From the NCBI RefSeq assembly GCF_900452515.1, contig NZ_UGNW01000001.1:620001-684000 (forward strand): DNA of 64,000 nucleotides, read 5' to 3'. A model generated the notes under the pieces. The model saw only the letters and a program-made list of their open reading frames with translations, had not been told where the DNA came from and did not search any database. Both the position numbers and the translations under genes were made by a program. The DNA is from Legionella birminghamensis (GTDB taxonomy: Bacteria; Pseudomonadota; Gammaproteobacteria; Legionellales; Legionellaceae). Below are positions 46,229 through 54,430 of the stretch, one piece after another; within the stretch, counting starts at the first letter, position 1, and the number at the start of each line of letters is the position of its first letter.

Positions 46229-46915
46229 TTACTTAGCGGGTCTAGAAGAAGTGGTTCTCAGGAATGCAGCAATGACTCCAATTGATGCCACAATCGCCAA
46301 GAAAAAATTAGTCATCATTTATTCTAATGAGAAACAATTTGGCGAGCAAATGTATTGCTGACTTTACCTTTTCCAGCTCTCTTCCTGCGGCAACATCTGC
46401 CCAGATAATTGTCTCCTATTACCAGGCCTTGCTGGATAGCGGCAAAGAACGCACTGCGTGGATTATTAAATATACTATGGCTATCTAACTATTAATTTAG
46501 ATCCCATGTAGCCTGGTTGGCGCCTTGCGACAACCGGGTTGCCTAATCCCTAATATCCATGAAGACCTCCTTTCGAAAGTAAGAATGAAAAACACATTGC
46601 TCCGGAGAAAAATCAAGCCAATGTTGTGTCACTTGTACTCCTTTATTCAGCGGAGTGCGTAGTTCGTCATATAATTTAGAAAAATATAGCTTTCAAAGAA
46701 AACCCGGTTGCCGCAAGGCGTCAACCAGGCTACGAGGCTGATGCTGAATTAATTGGCGTTGCAATAGCTACGTGAGGCAATTAATTTAACTTATTGAAAA
46801 ATAATTTTCATTTTAAACTATGGTATATTCAAAGTTCAAAGTGTCTCTCCGATCTTCATGCAATTAATATTTTATACTACAATTCTTGTTGGTTTCCGTT
46901 TATAAAGGATTATTG
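46229..46915. other. Left part of island without a firm gene
   Basis: Two short frames can be seen. A minus-strand frame at 46318-46229 would give 29 residues with one hydrophobic helix (MMTNFFLAIVASIGVIAAF). A plus-strand frame at 46327-46488 would give 53 residues (starts MRNNLASK, ends IIKYTMAI). They start 8 bp apart and neither has a good ribosome site, so neither is called. The rest contains the inverted GTAGCCTGG repeats and the promoter area of the ATPase gene. No integrase is present. Confidence 0.4.
46508..46733. repeat. Inverted pair of 33-bp GTAGCCTGGTTG repeats (REPIN-like)
   Basis: A 33-bp unit starting GTAGCCTGGTTG and ending CAACCGGGTT (46508-46540) recurs inverted at 46701-46733 with 31 of 33 bases identical. 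Each unit is itself an imperfect palindrome with a short CGCCTTGCG centre. Two inverted palindromic units around 160 bp is the REPIN plan. Confidence 0.65.
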
Positions 46916-49567
46916 ATGATTCGGAGTGAGTATCTTCGATTTTTGCAATCATTAACAGCACCAACCATCACAGATGGGGTTCGTAAAATTGCTAATTTAG
47001 TTCTCAATCATTTAGAGATTCTTCAGGGATTGTCGACATCCCACGGGCAAAGAATAAAAAAAATTGCCGAAATTGCGAAAGAAGAATGGTACACCTTATC
47101 AGAAGTTATCGATATAAAAGAAGAAGAGACAGAGCAAGTAGCCTCAATGAATAGATTGGCCAGATTAAAGGTTGGCCCTTTTAGAGGATTTTCAAGACAA
47201 GAATCATTTGATCTTGATAGTCGGTTGGTTTTAATTTATGGTCCCAACGGAACTGGTAAATCAAGTTTTTGTGAGGCGCTTGAATTTGGATTACTGGGTA
47301 ATGTTGCTGAGGCTGAAAGCAAACGTATAAAATCAACTACTTACCTCACTAATGCACACGTAAATAGCTTTCAGCTACCTATAGTCGAGGCTCTGGATGC
47401 ACAAAGCAATGTTTATACGCTTGAGGCCGATGAAAGTTTATACCGATTTTGTTTTATTGAAAAAAATCGGATTGACAATTTTTCAAGAATTGCAGCGCAG
47501 CTACCTGCTAAACAAAATGAATTAATTTCAACACTTTTCGGAATGGACAGTTTTAATGATTTTGTCCAAAATTTTACAAACGATATGGATGATCGATATA
47601 TTGATTTGATTGGTATTAAGCAGCAAGAATTGCTCCAAAAACAAACAGCATTATCCGGGCAATATACAATTGTTGAGAATAGCAAAAAGTCCCTGATTGA
47701 TTTATCAGAAGACGAGTCTTCTTTAGCCGAAAGGTATAAGCCTGGTTTTACTTTTCCCGAGTTAATAAAAGAAACATCTAAGGAAATATCATTTCTTGAA
47801 AGAGATATGGATAAACCCCTACCAACAAAAACAGGTTTAACACTTCAATTAATGATTGCAAAGAAAGAAATTATTGATGAGCTGTCATCAAGGCAGCAAG
47901 CACAAGAACGTGATATGAACACTTTAAGAGGCGAACTTTCATTCAAACAACTGTATAGTGCTATATTAGCAATGAAAGAAGATTCCGCAACAGAATGCCC
48001 AGCTTGCAAAACACCAATTGGTGTCGTTCAAAATAATCCATTTGAATTGGCTAGGCGGGAATTAGAAAGACTGAATTTTCTTTCTGAGTTAGAAGAAAGC
48101 TTGGAACTGACAAAATGCAGACTCTCAGAAGAGTTAAGTAATGTATATCAGTTTAAGGGGGCTATAACCTGCGGATTAGATGAACAACATCCACTGGCAT
48201 TATTTTTCGCCAAATGCAATTTTAGGCCAACTTTGGAATGGTGGGGTTCCATGTTCAACGAAAATGGGGGCATTTTATGGGATCAGCTTTTAGGGCGGAT
48301 CCAACAGTTAGAGCAATTTGATAAGCATTTGGAAAGCAATGAGTTTGCTTCTATTGAAAAGAAAAAAAGGCTAATTGAGTTAAAAGAATTAAATAAAGAG
48401 ATTGATATTCTTAAAGGGCGCCGACAGGAGATTGAGCGTAATCTTCATGAAGCCAATAGGGTTATAGCAAGCTTTAATGAAGAAAATAAAGAATTGCTTG
48501 TTCAAGTAGAACAGGAAAAGCCTTTTATACTTATCAATAAAGAAATCAGTAATTCATATAGTCAATTTGTGCATTTATTAAATTCTTATGCAGAAAAACT
48601 TCCCAGTGAACTTGTAGCTGACTTAGGTTCAACCGTTGTTGAGCTCTATAATGCGTTCAATAGATTTGATACGCCAATGGAGCTGCTTGCTTCCATCAAT
48701 TTACCGCTGGTACAAGGTGAGCAAATCAAAATTTCATTTAAAATAGATCCTGACAGATTTTTTGATGCACTGCACATCTTAAGTGAAGGGCACATCCGTT
48801 GCTTAGGATTGGCCATCCTTGCCGCAAAAAACTTGAAAGAAAATTGTCCAATTGTTATTTTTGACGACCCAGTTAATGCTATCGATGATGAACATCGAGA
48901 AGCAATAAGGCGAACTTTTTTTGAAGACAAACATTTTAAACTGAAACAGATAATCATGACCTGTCATGGCGAAGAGTTTTTTAAAGATGTGCAAAACCAG
49001 TTGGGATCTGTTGAAATGAGGGAATCTAAAACCTTCACTTTTCTCCCGCAAGTCGATGAGTATCATGTGAATATTGATTTTAACTGCTCGACAAGAAACT
49101 ATATATTAGCTGCGGAAATATATTATAAAAAACATGAAATTAGGGAATCTCTTACTAAATCAAGACAGGCGCTGGAAATGTTAACCCAGAAAGTTTGGCG
49201 GTATTTATGTAAACATGGGAGTGGATGCTTAAGTTTAAAACACCACGCACCCAATTCTCCTATTGGGCTACGCAATCTTACTGAACAATTGAGAAAACAA
49301 TTATCACTAGCCAATTTTGTTCATGAAGATAAGCAGGCGGTTTTGTCCTCTCTACAGACTCTACTTGGTGTTGATGGTGATTCCAGGGAGTGGAGGTACC
49401 TAAATAAAGGAACCCACGAAGAAAATGATCGGGAAGAGTTTGAAAGAGTAACCGTAAGGGAGATTATAGATGCACTCTCTCAACTTGACAGGGTTTTGAC
49501 CGATGGAAGTCATCAACCAGCCTCAGTTTTAATAAATACTATGGAGAATCGCAAGAATCTAAATTAA
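46916..49567 (+). CDS. Rad50-like zinc-hook ATPase with C-terminal HEPN-like domain (candidate defence protein)
   Basis: An 883-residue protein. Walker A GPNGTGKSS is at about residues 109-117, long coiled coils occupy about 160-600 with a CPAC zinc-hook pair at 361-364, and Walker B with a D-loop (IVIFDDPVNAIDD) lies near 646-658. The C-terminal 150 residues are helical and contain REWRYLNKGTHEE, in which R827 and H834 form an R-x6-H motif like that of HEPN ribonucleases. The layout resembles RloC-type anticodon nucleases, in which an SMC-like ATPase controls a fused RNase; that role is inference. ATG 46916 has AAAGGA 8 nt upstream. It is the first gene of the tRNA-Arg island. Confidence 0.7.
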   Translation: MIRSEYLRFLQSLTAPTITDGVRKIANLVLNHLEILQGLSTSHGQRIKKIAEIAKEEWYTLSEVIDIKEEETEQVASMNRLARLKVGPFRGFSRQESFDLDSRLVLIYGPNGTGKSSFCEALEFGLLGNVAEAESKRIKSTTYLTNAHVNSFQLPIVEALDAQSNVYTLEADESLYRFCFIEKNRIDNFSRIAAQLPAKQNELISTLFGMDSFNDFVQNFTNDMDDRYIDLIGIKQQELLQKQTALSGQYTIVENSKKSLIDLSEDESSLAERYKPGFTFPELIKETSKEISFLERDMDKPLPTKTGLTLQLMIAKKEIIDELSSRQQAQERDMNTLRGELSFKQLYSAILAMKEDSATECPACKTPIGVVQNNPFELARRELERLNFLSELEESLELTKCRLSEELSNVYQFKGAITCGLDEQHPLALFFAKCNFRPTLEWWGSMFNENGGILWDQLLGRIQQLEQFDKHLESNEFASIEKKKRLIELKELNKEIDILKGRRQEIERNLHEANRVIASFNEENKELLVQVEQEKPFILINKEISNSYSQFVHLLNSYAEKLPSELVADLGSTVVELYNAFNRFDTPMELLASINLPLVQGEQIKISFKIDPDRFFDALHILSEGHIRCLGLAILAAKNLKENCPIVIFDDPVNAIDDEHREAIRRTFFEDKHFKLKQIIMTCHGEEFFKDVQNQLGSVEMRESKTFTFLPQVDEYHVNIDFNCSTRNYILAAEIYYKKHEIRESLTKSRQALEMLTQKVWRYLCKHGSGCLSLKHHAPNSPIGLRNLTEQLRKQLSLANFVHEDKQAVLSSLQTLLGVDGDSREWRYLNKGTHEENDREEFERVTVREIIDALSQLDRVLTDGSHQPASVLINTMENRKNLN

Positions 49568-49662
49568 TCATATAATAAGCTGTTTGTATCAAGTGGACTT
49601 ATCGCAATTGTAGATACTGTGCAATAAAACTTTCGAGAGGAACAATAGAGTTGGCCGAAATA

Positions 49663-49691
49663 TTGACTCTATTCAATCAAATGACTAAAAT
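49663..49691 (+). promoter_or_regulatory. Promoter of the RNA/Abi_2 unit
   Basis: TTGACT (49663-49668), a 17-bp spacer and TAAAAT (49686-49691) form a good sigma-70 promoter whose start would fall near 49698, just before the predicted structured RNA. The bases after the -10 (TACATTAA) match those at the second Abi_2 locus (TATATTAA). Confidence 0.65.
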
Positions 49692-49697
49692 TACATT

Positions 49698-49755
49698 AAC
49701 ACAGCCGCTATGCCTCTGATTATTAATAGTCACGCACACTCTAGCGGCTTTTGCT
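49698..49755 (+). ncRNA. Predicted structured leader RNA of the intact Abi_2 gene
   Basis: An 8-bp outer stem (AGCCGCTA 49703-49710 with TAGCGGCT 49742-49749) closes a 31-nt loop. Inside, after 6 nt, TGATTA and TAGTCA form a 6-bp stem with one T-G pair and a TTAA tetraloop, followed by 9 unpaired nt. TTTGCTTATTT follows, so it may also act as a leaky terminator. It ends 22 nt before the Abi_2 start codon. The same geometry with different bases occurs before the second Abi_2 gene, which argues for selection on structure. Its role as antitoxin RNA is inference. Confidence 0.6.
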
Positions 49756-49771
49756 TATTTAGGATCATAAA

Positions 49772-50722
49772 TTGCTTTTTGATAAGCCCGCGCTCTCAAT
49801 CGATCAGTTAGTAACTAAGTTAACAGAAAGAGGGCTAATAGTTGCTAACGCAGAGAGAGCTAAACGATATCTATTAAATATCGGTTATTATCGCTTATCA
49901 GCTTACATGCTCCCATTTCGAAGAAATAATCAAAATCATCTATTTGTGGAAAATGTTAATTTTGATAGTGTTTTGAATCTATACATATTTGATAGAAAGT
50001 TAAGGCTTCTTTTACTTGATGCTATTGAACGTTTAGAAATCTCTCTCAGAGCGCAGCTAATTGATAATACAGTAATGTTGATAGGCCCTCACGGTTACCT
50101 TGATAAGAATAATTTTCATCAAAATTATAACCATCAATGGTTGCTCTCGAAAATTGAAAGTGAGATGGAGGCTTCCAGGGAGGTCTTTATTGAGCATTAC
50201 AAAAGAAAATATACCACGCCTCAATTACCGCCATTCTGGATGGTTATGCAACTATTAACATTTAAGGAAATGACTTTTCTTCTTAGAGGGATTAAAGATT
50301 CAAGTATAGCGAATAATATTGCTGCATATTTAGATGTGAAAAATGACATTCTTTTCTCTTGGAGCCGGAGTATATCGGATTTACGAAATTTATGTGCTCA
50401 TCATAACCGTATTTGGAATAGGGTCTTTGGATCAAAGCCAAAATTACCCAAGAAGGCTCCCTCTAAATGGCCAAGTAATATTTTAAACTCATTCGAATTT
50501 TCTTTATACAATGGAAACCTGACAACGATCGATCCCCAAAGTAGCTTATGCTATCAGATAGTTATTATTTGGCATTGGATGAAAAAAATAAATCCAACTA
50601 GCAATTGGATGCAGCGGTTCTTGAGCATTATTGATGAGCATAAAATTGACGCAGGTTTCATGGGATTTCACCGTGATGCTTTAAGTGACGAGTTTTGGCT
50701 TAAGCCTGAAATTAAACAGTGA
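49772..50722 (+). CDS. Abi_2 family (AbiD/AbiF-type) HEPN abortive-infection protein
   Basis: A 316-residue protein of the Abi_2 group. It begins KPALSIDQLVTKLTERGL, has the RYLLNIGYYRLSAYMLPF motif (about residues 32-49), LYIFDRKLRLLLLDAIERLE (about 70-90) and the HEPN catalytic-type motif RNLCAHHNRIWNR with R205 and H210 (R-x4-H). Members give phage resistance by abortive infection and are thought to be RNases. The start is TTG with AGGATC upstream. It shares the tRNA-Arg island with the ATPase gene and is preceded by a structured RNA. Confidence 0.88.
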   Translation: MLFDKPALSIDQLVTKLTERGLIVANAERAKRYLLNIGYYRLSAYMLPFRRNNQNHLFVENVNFDSVLNLYIFDRKLRLLLLDAIERLEISLRAQLIDNTVMLIGPHGYLDKNNFHQNYNHQWLLSKIESEMEASREVFIEHYKRKYTTPQLPPFWMVMQLLTFKEMTFLLRGIKDSSIANNIAAYLDVKNDILFSWSRSISDLRNLCAHHNRIWNRVFGSKPKLPKKAPSKWPSNILNSFEFSLYNGNLTTIDPQSSLCYQIVIIWHWMKKINPTSNWMQRFLSIIDEHKIDAGFMGFHRDALSDEFWLKPEIKQ

Positions 50723-50840
50723 CGAAAACATGCCGTAATTGCCACCGTTCCATACTGTTTTAGGCAGTTTTAGGCAGTTTTAAATCATATTGATGCATCG
50801 TAAGTTGTTGATTATTAATTTACTTTATGATTAAGCATAA

Positions 50841-50898
50841 GGCTTCGAACCAAGGTGTCGGGGGTTCGAGTCCCTCCGAGCGCGCCATTTAAAATCAA
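50841..50898 (+). repeat. attR-like repeat: duplicate of tRNA-Arg 3' end
   Basis: Identical over 58 bp to 46171-46228 and 4670 bp from it; it lacks the 5' half of the tRNA. It marks the right border of the island. An ISL3-type end begins 8 bp later. Confidence 0.85.
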
Positions 50899-50905
50899 AG
50901 ACTTA

Positions 50906-51140
50906 GGGTCTTTCCCAATAACGGGGGCAGCTTTAATCATCCGCAGAGCACTCTAACACGTAGTCTATAGTTTTCAAAATTTCTAAATCCATAGGCTCTT
51001 CGCTGGATAAGTTTCATTTTTCGATGAAAGCCTTCAGTGATGCCATTTGATTTACTAAACCGCCACATTCTGGCGACCTCTTCTTTCCATGCCCAGAGAG
51101 TTTTCCCCAAGGCAGCGAGTGCTTTATTGCAGAGATAAGG
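50906..51140 (-). pseudogene. ISL3-family transposase remnant (C-terminal end)
   Basis: The minus-strand frame ending near 50937 encodes about 70 residues typical of the end of ISL3 transposases (WAWKEEVARMWRFSKSNGIT, EGFHRKMKLIQRRAYGFRNF). The element end GGGTCTTTCCC is at 50906. Everything upstream of the last 70 residues is missing; the frame runs into unrelated sequence near 51140. Confidence 0.8.
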
Positions 51141-51478
51141 AATTAATCTGTGAAGAAAAAGATCACAAATGTAAAGAAAGCAAGTGCTGCCTAAAAAATA
51201 TAAAAACAAGAAATGTAAGATATCATGCTGATAAGATTATGAATACTGGAGTTGATAAAAAAACTAAACAACAATGGCAAAGTTTTTTTGATGCTGTCTC
51301 CGTTGTTCGTAACAGAGGAGCGCACTCCAATGAAGTGCTATCAATAAATGATATAGATAAACTAAAAAAAGGAAGACTTGAAACTGTAATTGATAATAAA
51401 AACAAAGTAATAAAAGTTGGAATTAATGTTCAGCAGCATATTTTACAAGAATATATTGACTTTGTAAACCTCCCCTTA
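51140..51478 (+). pseudogene. Truncated HEPN-type gene fragment
   Basis: A plus-strand frame of about 110 residues ending in FFDAVSVVRNRGAHSNEVLS and QEYIDFVNLPL. RNRGAH is an R-x4-H motif in a helix, as in HEPN domains. The 5' side is cut by the ISL3 remnant and the 3' side by the IS3-type element, so only the C-terminal region survives. The original protein cannot be named. Confidence 0.55.
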
Positions 51479-52303
51479 TTAGTGCCGACCGAAACTAGAG
51501 TTTTCCGACTTATTTTTAATCAATCTATAATCAAATGGTGACAGATCTCCCAGTGATTCATGCGGTCTTTCTTCGTTATATTCTTTCATCCATTTCCCGG
51601 TTATTTCCCGAACTTCATTGAGATTTCTGAACAAATAAAAATCCAGTATTTCATTGCGATAAGTTCGATTAAACCGTTCAATAAATGAATTTTGAGTGGG
51701 TTTTCCGGGTTGAATAAACTCAAGAGTAACTCCGTGTTTTTCAGCCCAGTCAGCCAATACCAGAGAGATAAACTCAGGCCCATTATCAAGACGCAGTTTT
51801 GCCGGATATCCTCGACTGGCAGCAATGCTGTCAAGCACCCGGGTAACCCGTCGGGCAGGCAGGCTCAGATCCACTTCAATGGCCAGTGCTTCCCGGTTGA
51901 AATCATCAACCACATTAAATGTCCTGAATCGTCTGCCACAGTTCAATGCGTCGCTCATAAAATCAGCAGACCAAGTATGGTTAACTGTAGCGGGAACCGC
52001 AAGAGGCTCTGGGTTGCGTGTAGGCAATCTCCGCTTTCCTTTACGGCGGATATTCAACTGCAATTCACAGTAAACCCGGTAAACCCTTTTGTGATTCCAT
52101 GTAAACCCCGCCTGCCTCAGTTTGACAAACACTTTCCTGAAGCCATAACGCGGATAGCGTTCGGTAACTTCCATCAGCTCTTTAATCACCGTCTCATCCT
52201 TATTTACTGCCGGCTGATAATAGTAACCTGTGCGACTCAGGCTTAAGGCGGCACAGCTCTGTCTAAGACTCATGCCGTATTCATTTACCAGATAATCAGC
52301 CAT
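51479..52303 (-). CDS. IS3-family transposase OrfB (DDE integrase core)
   Basis: 274 residues with an HTH_21 region ([19 protein letters not shown]) and the DDE catalytic residues in [18 protein letters not shown] and [11 protein letters not shown]. It is expected to be made as an OrfAB fusion by -1 frameshifting at the A7G run at 52337-52330 (minus strand), which joins ...EKK of OrfA to ALKPAEKRE and the OrfB frame. The IS51/IS407 group is likely. Confidence 0.9.
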   Translation of the reverse strand: MADYLVNEYGMSLRQSCAALSLSRTGYYYQPAVNKDETVIKELMEVTERYPRYGFRKVFVKLRQAGFTWNHKRVYRVYCELQLNIRRKGKRRLPTRNPEPLAVPATVNHTWSADFMSDALNCGRRFRTFNVVDDFNREALAIEVDLSLPARRVTRVLDSIAASRGYPAKLRLDNGPEFISLVLADWAEKHGVTLEFIQPGKPTQNSFIERFNRTYRNEILDFYLFRNLNEVREITGKWMKEYNEERPHESLGDLSPFDYRLIKNKSENSSFGRH

Positions 52304-52323
52304 TTCCCTTTTCTCTGCCGGCT

Positions 52324-52590
52324 TTAAAGCTTTTTTTCTATCACATCCTTCAACGCACGGTTTTCCAGCGACAAATCAGCGAACATCCGTTTCAGCTTTG
52401 CATTTTCTTCCTCAAGTTGCTTCATTCGTTTAATATCTGAGGCCTCCATCCCGCCATATTTAGCTTTCCAGTTGTAATAGGTGGCATCGGATATTCCATG
52501 CTCACGGCAGACATCCTTTACCAGACGGCCATTCTCTACATATTTTAAAATATTTAATATTTGATGCTCTGTAAATCGGCTGCGTTTCAT
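52324..52590 (-). CDS. IS3-family transposase OrfA
   Basis: 88 residues with an HTH_8-type DNA-binding region ([34 protein letters not shown]) and a C-terminal leucine-zipper-like helix ([19 protein letters not shown]). It ends just after the slippery A-run used for frameshifting into OrfB. Confidence 0.9.
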   Translation of the reverse strand: MKRSRFTEHQILNILKYVENGRLVKDVCREHGISDATYYNWKAKYGGMEASDIKRMKQLEEENAKLKRMFADLSLENRALKDVIEKKL

Positions 52591-52786
52591 CGTTTCTCCT
52601 CCTCTTGCCTATTATGCCGGAGAAACTCTATTTTTGAATGGTGCTATTTTACGGGAGGGTTACAACTTCATTAGCAATTTCATAGATACAAATAACTAAT
52701 TCGCCTCATACGCGCTGACAAGGTTGGGCTAAACGAAGTATAACTAACAATTATTTTGGGCTGCGCTATGCTTATATCAACGTGCT

Positions 52787-53671
52787 CTAATCCTTCCATA
52801 TAACTCTATTTTTCCAATCTAACGGGAACCCCATAAAAATTGGTTCTATTTTATGAGCATCTAACAAATTAATTAACCTGCTTTTGAAATGATTATTTGG
52901 ACTAATTAAATCTAGTGTATAAACCATAAGTATCAAGGTATTATATATTTTTCTTATAGCACGAGTGTCGCGATTGAAATTCTCAACTAGATTAGATGGC
53001 TTTGATTGCGGTATTTTCATAGTCTTGGTCATCTTTTTATTCCAGACCCTACTATGATGTGCACATAGATTGCGCAAATAAGATAAGTGTTCAATGAAAC
53101 TAACAAGAACATCATAGTCAATGCTGTACGTTTCTGAAATTTTATTACGCGATTGCGTAGATTGCATGCATTTCAACCATCTTGATAATAATCCAAATGA
53201 CATCACTTCGCAGATTGCCCATATTGGTGGTGTTATATTATTTTTCTTAAAATGATCGATAAAAAGTTCGTCGTTGCGTTTGAGCTCTTTCTCCAATGTA
53301 ATTAGGTTTTGGGCATGCCAAAATGAATTATTACTCAAATTACAATCCATAAAAGCATGTGGGCCATGATATTGGGAAAAATAGTATGCCCACTGAGTTC
53401 GAATAGAAATCTCTATGCGTTCTATACTATCCAAAAGTAACAAACGTAATTCACGATCAAAAATGTATAGATTTAAAATATCAGAAAATTTTGTTTCTTT
53501 CTTAAAAAGATTTGTATTGTCTTCTTTATAAAATGGGAACCAATAGCCAGATAAACGATAGTAATTTAAATGTTACAGATAGTGTGCAGCACTATCATCT
53601 ATAATCAGACCTCGATCAGTCAATAAGTCTATTTGCTGTTGGATAGTAAGGAATGGCTTAGTAAATTCCAT
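52787..53671 (-). pseudogene. Second Abi_2 (AbiF-type) gene with one nonsense codon
   Basis: Reading from ATG 53671, the frame encodes MEFTKPFLTIQQQIDLLTDR, then SAAHYL, a TAA at 53575-53573, and continues in the same frame with HLNYYRLSGYWFPF, LRLLLLDSIERIEI and LRNLCAHHSRVWN to a stop at 52787. Family members have a glutamine or similar at this point, so a CAA-to-TAA change is likely. Otherwise all motifs, including the R-x4-H HEPN pair, are intact over 294 codons. Restart at 53443 would lack the N-terminal third. Sequence is well diverged from the intact copy. Confidence 0.85.
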
Positions 53672-53685
53672 TTTTATACCTGTAA

Positions 53686-53743
53686 AAAAAGTAACCCGTC
53701 GGTTTGAGGATACTCAGATGAGCATAGCCTTGACGGGTTTTCT
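53686..53743 (-). ncRNA. Predicted structured leader RNA of the second Abi_2 gene
   Basis: On the minus strand AACCCGTC (53739-53732) pairs with GACGGGTT (53700-53693) around a 31-nt loop. Inside, 6 nt, a 6-bp stem (ATGCTC/GAGTAT, one G-T pair), an ATCT tetraloop and 9 nt repeat exactly the geometry of the RNA at 49698-49755. ACTTTTTTTACAGG follows and the gene ATG is 21 nt after the stem. Promoter: TTGTGA (53779-53774), 17 bp, AATAAT (53756-53751). Confidence 0.6.
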
Positions 53744-53785
53744 TAATATAATTATTGTACACTTCTAGAATTTTCACAAGTCTTT

Positions 53786-54342
53786 TTATAAAAAACAATT
53801 GCAATACAGCCATTGCTCTTTAGAGAAGCTAAAGGCAACTCTTTCCTTGCCAAATTGCTCTATAAAACGCTGAAGCAAGGCTATACGCTCGGTGGTGTTG
53901 CTGTTCCCGCGCTTGGGCAGCAAATCCCACATGAGAGGAATTGCTATCCCTTTGTAGACAATGGAAAGCATCAATATAATAATATCTTGCTTTCCCCACT
54001 GCCAATTTGTTCTGTCTAAGCTTAGATATAACGGCGTCTGGTCAAAATCAAAAAAGCGCATTACCCATCCGGCCAGAACAGTGAAGCAAATTGTGAATCC
54101 TGGAAAAATCGCTTGATACGCTTGTAACGGGACTCTATTGTTGCCTCACTTTCAAAGCCACAGGCCAGTTCACTTAAATTTACTGTCCTTACTTTGAACA
54201 AAGATACCAGCATACAGGCGAAACGGGTCATTCTTGCCTTGTTCCAACCAAAATATCCGTTTAATATAGAGCTCAGCTCGTTGATTACCATGACTCCATG
54301 CCTTTTCCTTGAACAGAAACGCAGGGATTGTCTATTAATCAA
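53786..54342 (-). pseudogene. IS4-family transposase remnant, frameshifted and truncated
   Basis: The first frame (54342-54061, MVINELSSILNGYFGWNKAR onwards) carries the N-terminal part. A -1 shift near 54085 is needed to read LAGWVMRFFDFDQTPLYLSL and DRTNWQWGKQD, the first catalytic aspartate region of IS4 transposases. The frame then degenerates after GKERVAF, so the second half is lost. Confidence 0.8.
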
Positions 54343-54430
54343 TGAGCTACTTCAAATTTTTGTCCCGTACAAAGTCTATTGAGCTTGTTGCATAGCACTT
54401 ATTGGTCATTTATAATCAATGGCATCATAA

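Larger units (their letters stand above)
51479..52647 (-). mobile_element. IS3-family insertion sequence, apparently complete
   Basis: Two overlapping-type frames (OrfA, OrfB) on the minus strand lie between related ends: TAGAGTTTTCCG near 51495 and, inverted, TAGAGTTTCTCCG near 52630. Borders are approximate because a target duplication could not be seen clearly. It has separated a HEPN fragment from the second Abi_2 region. Confidence 0.8.

Noticed and set aside
46229-46488. Two small frames (29 and 53 codons) as real genes or a toxin-antitoxin pair
   Set aside because: They start 8 bp apart in opposite directions and lack ribosome sites; composition is not distinctive.
46508-46733. CRISPR-like repeat
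   Set aside because: Only two units in inverted orientation; no regular spacers. No CRISPR array was seen anywhere in the window.
46229-50840. Integrase gene for the tRNA-Arg island
   Set aside because: No tyrosine or serine recombinase motifs between the repeats; the ATPase and Abi_2 genes fill the coding space.
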